DNA from: Phocoena phocoena
Taxonomy: Eukaryota > Chordata > Mammalia > Artiodactyla > Phocoenidae
Reading direction: 5' to 3'
Length of the DNA: 64,000 nt
Assembly (NCBI RefSeq): GCF_963924675.1
Contig: NC_089226.1
Span: 56,519,690-56,583,689 of the forward strand
Shown: positions 62,000 through 64,000 of the stretch, piece after piece
How positions within the stretch are numbered: the first letter of the stretch is position 1
Layout: every line of letters starts with the position of its first letter
Notes under the pieces: model-generated
Database searches by the model: none
What the model was told of the DNA's origin: nothing
The model's input: the letters and a program-made list of their open reading frames with translations, nothing else
Made by a program: the position numbers and the translations under genes

Positions 62000-62937
62000 T
62001 TAACTGTTTTGGGTTCGTTTTTGTAGCTCCTTTTCTTCTCTTGTGTTTTCCACATAGAGAAGTTCCTTTAGCATTTGTTGGAGAGCTGTTTTGGTGGTGC
62101 TGAATTCTCTTAGCTTTTGCTTGTCTGTGAAGCTTTTGACTTCTCCATCGAATCTGAATGAGATCCTTGCAGGGTAGAGTAATCTTGGTTGCAGTTTCTT
62201 CCCTTTCATCATTTTAAGTATATCATGCCACTCCCTTCTGGCCTGTAGAGTTTCTGCTGAGAAATCAGCTGTTAACCTTATGGGAGTTCCCTTGTATGTT
62301 ATTTCTCGTTTTTCCCTTGTTGCTTTCAATAATTTTTCTTTGTCTTTAATATTTGCCAATTTGATTACTGTGTATCTCGGTGTGTTTCTCCTTGGGTTTA
62401 TCATGTATGGGACTCTGTGTACTTCCTGGACTTGGGTGGCTATTTCCTGTCTCACGTTAGGGAAGTTTTTGGCTATAATCTCTTCAAATATTTTCTTGGG
62501 TCCTTTCTCTCTCTCTCCTCCTTCTGAGACCCCTATAATGCGAATGTTGTGTTTAATGTTGTCCCAGAGGTCTCTTAGGCTGTCTTCACTTTATTCTGTT
62601 CCTCAGCAGTGAATTCCACCATTCTGTCTTCCAGGTCATTTATCTGTTCTTCTGCCTCAGTTATTCTGCTATTGATTCCTTCTAGTGTATTTTTCATTTC
62701 AGTTATTGTATTGTTCATCTCTGTTTATTTCTTATTTAATTCTTCTAGGTCTTTGTTAAACATTTCTTGCATCTTCTCAATCTTTGCCTCCATTCTTTTT
62801 CCGAGGTCCTGGATCATCTTAACTATCATTATTCTGAATTCTTTTTTTGGAAGGTTGCCTATCTCCAGTTCATTTAGTTGTTTTTCTGGGGTTTTATCTT
62901 GTTCCTTCATCTGGTACATAGCCCTCTGTCTTTTCAT
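62000..62937 (-). pseudogene. L1 ORF1 of the 57.8-63.0 kb element, broken
   Basis: It starts at 62,937 (MKRQRAMYQMKEQDKTPEKQ). The N-terminal part is open to 62,725. The coiled-coil to RRM middle is frameshifted. The C-terminal domain is open from 62,455 to 62,000 (VIKLANIKDKEKLLKATREK, RISFRFDGEVKSFTDKQKLR). A stop/frameshift between 62,455 and 62,725 prevents a whole ORF1p. Confidence 0.85.
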
Positions 62938-63025
62938 CTTGTCTATCTTTCTGTGAATGTGGTTTTTGTTCCACAGGCTGCAGGACTGTAGTTCTTCTTG
63001 CTTCTGCTCCACCTGGTCATATTCT

Positions 63026-63235
63026 GTCCATTCTCAAAGAGTCAACACCAATTCCATTTACTGTAGGAAGGTCTCTGATTACTCCAGGATAGGGGGCATT
63101 TTACCCTTCTGCCAAACCCTTCCTATACCACCTTTCCATTTGCTGTCTTTGGAAAGCCTAAACTAACTGAATAGATACTTAAAACATATTTGTTAATTAA
63201 TTAGTAAGTTAAAATTAGTGCTGTATGGGAGGGAA
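63026..63235. other. Intronic or upstream sequence, nothing recognised
   Basis: Short unassigned stretch between the L1 and a MIR. Confidence 0.5.
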
Positions 63236-63239
63236 TGAG

Positions 63240-63475
63240 AGGCATCTTGACACACTGGAATGAGCATAGATGCAGACAATCTGGGTTTGAAATTCCAGTG
63301 CTGTCACTTATTAGTTGTTTGACTTTGGGTAAGGCAGTTCTTGTAAATGGGATGTTATCTGCCTTGCAGAGCTGTTTTAAAGTTTAAATACGATAAAGTA
63401 TGTAGAGGACCCAAAACGATATCTGGTACATAGTAAATGCTCAATAAACTATACCTATTATCATCATGCTACATA
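63240..63475 (+). mobile_element. MIR SINE (ancient)
   Basis: 'ggaatgagcatagatgcaga', 'caatctgggtttgaaattcc', 'agtgctgtcacttattagtt', 'actttgggtaaggcagttct' and 'acatagtaaatgctcaataa' give a near full-length MIR. Confidence 0.9.
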
Positions 63476-63719
63476 TATACTCTCTGTATATATGATATCA
63501 TTATCATAGCATCTGTCACTAAGCTGGGCATAAAACTGGTGCTCAAAAATGGCTTAACACTTAACTATGATTAGAATCAGAAAAGGAAAACAAGAGAATT
63601 CAAATCAAAGGGGAAAAAATCTTAAGTACGTAGTTCACCCTTTTAAAAGCTAATTTTTACTAATTTACTAAGTTTCTGACTACAAGCACTTGAGAGAGGC
63701 AGCAATAAACACATATACA

Positions 63720-64000
63720 GGGCCTCCCTGGTGGCGCAGTGGTTAAGAATCCACCTGCCAATGCAGGGGACACGGGTTTGAGCCCTAGCCTGGGAAGATC
63801 CCACATGTCACGGAGCAACTAAGCCCGTGCGCCACAACTACTAAGCCTGCATTCTAGAACCCGCAAGCCACAACTACTGAAGCCTGCACACCTAGAGCCC
63901 GTGCTCTGCAACAAGAGAAGCCACCGCAGTGAGAAGCCTACGTACCGCAACAAAGAGTAGCCCCTGCTTGCTGCAACTAGAGAAAGCTTGTGCGCAGCAA
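63720..64000 (+). mobile_element. CHR-type SINE (long form), cut by the window end
   Basis: Forward SINE head gcctccctggtggcgcagtg followed by a long-form body ('cacaactactgaagcctgca', 'gagaagcctacgtaccgcaa'). The 3' tail lies beyond base 64,000. Confidence 0.93.

Larger units (their letters stand above)
57773..63012 (-). mobile_element. L1 (5.2 kb) with perfect 13-bp target-site duplication, lacking 5' UTR
   Basis: It is flanked by ctggtcatattct at 57,760-57,772 and 63,013-63,025. In L1 sense it starts about 75 bp upstream of the ORF1 start codon (62,937), so the whole 5' UTR promoter is missing. It then carries ORF1, ORF2, a 3' UTR of a different type from the array units (57,780-58,100) and poly(A). 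A CHR SINE interrupts ORF2 at 58,324-58,532. Without the SINE the insert is about 5.03 kb. It lies in the same orientation as the host gene. Confidence 0.93.

Overview
The window is mammalian nuclear DNA, very probably from a whale or dolphin. Twelve tRNA-derived SINEs have a head reading 'cttccctggtggcgcagtggtt' or a variant of it, which is the CHR-type SINE of cetaceans and their relatives. The L1 5' UTR, ORF and 3' UTR sequences are also of the cetartiodactyl type. Nothing bacterial or viral was seen. Most of the sequence is transposon-derived, with one recognisable piece of a protein-coding gene.

Layout. (1) 1-13,310 is a nested pile of LINE-1 (L1) elements, all in minus orientation. An old L1 (11,334-13,310) was hit by a nearly full-length L1 with its own 5' UTR (element A, 11,333 leftwards). 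A was hit inside ORF2 by a 5'-truncated L1 (element B, 2,480-5,855), which left a 10-bp target-site duplication. Left of B, the 3' part of A occurs as a head-to-tail array with a 1,834-bp period (C, 646-2,479; D, 1-645) that runs off the window edge. This looks like an early L1-derived tandem satellite. (2) 13,311-25,500 is intergenic sequence with L2, MIR, old L1, a hAT-type element and CHR SINEs. (3) About 25,515-64,000 is the 3' portion of a minus-strand gene. It has a terminal coding exon (26,713-27,415) with a probable 1.2-kb 3' UTR, a 23.9-kb intron, and an 89- or 92-bp internal exon (51,348-51,436). The two exons join in frame. I do not recognise the protein: its last 233 residues are Ser/Pro-rich and probably disordered, with a PPxY motif. 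(4) The introns hold L2 and MIR fossils, an L3/CR1 fragment, a Tigger-like element, inverted SINE pairs, two further places with head-to-tail L1 3' ends, and a 5.2-kb L1 (57,773-63,012) bounded by a 13-bp target-site duplication.

How the parts relate. All L1 reading frames inspected are broken (stops, frameshifts, or a changed RT active-site residue), so no autonomous element is likely here. Perfect target-site duplications give clear insertion orders at many places. Repeat family names come from remembered consensus sequences, not from a database search. Edges given without a target-site duplication are approximate.
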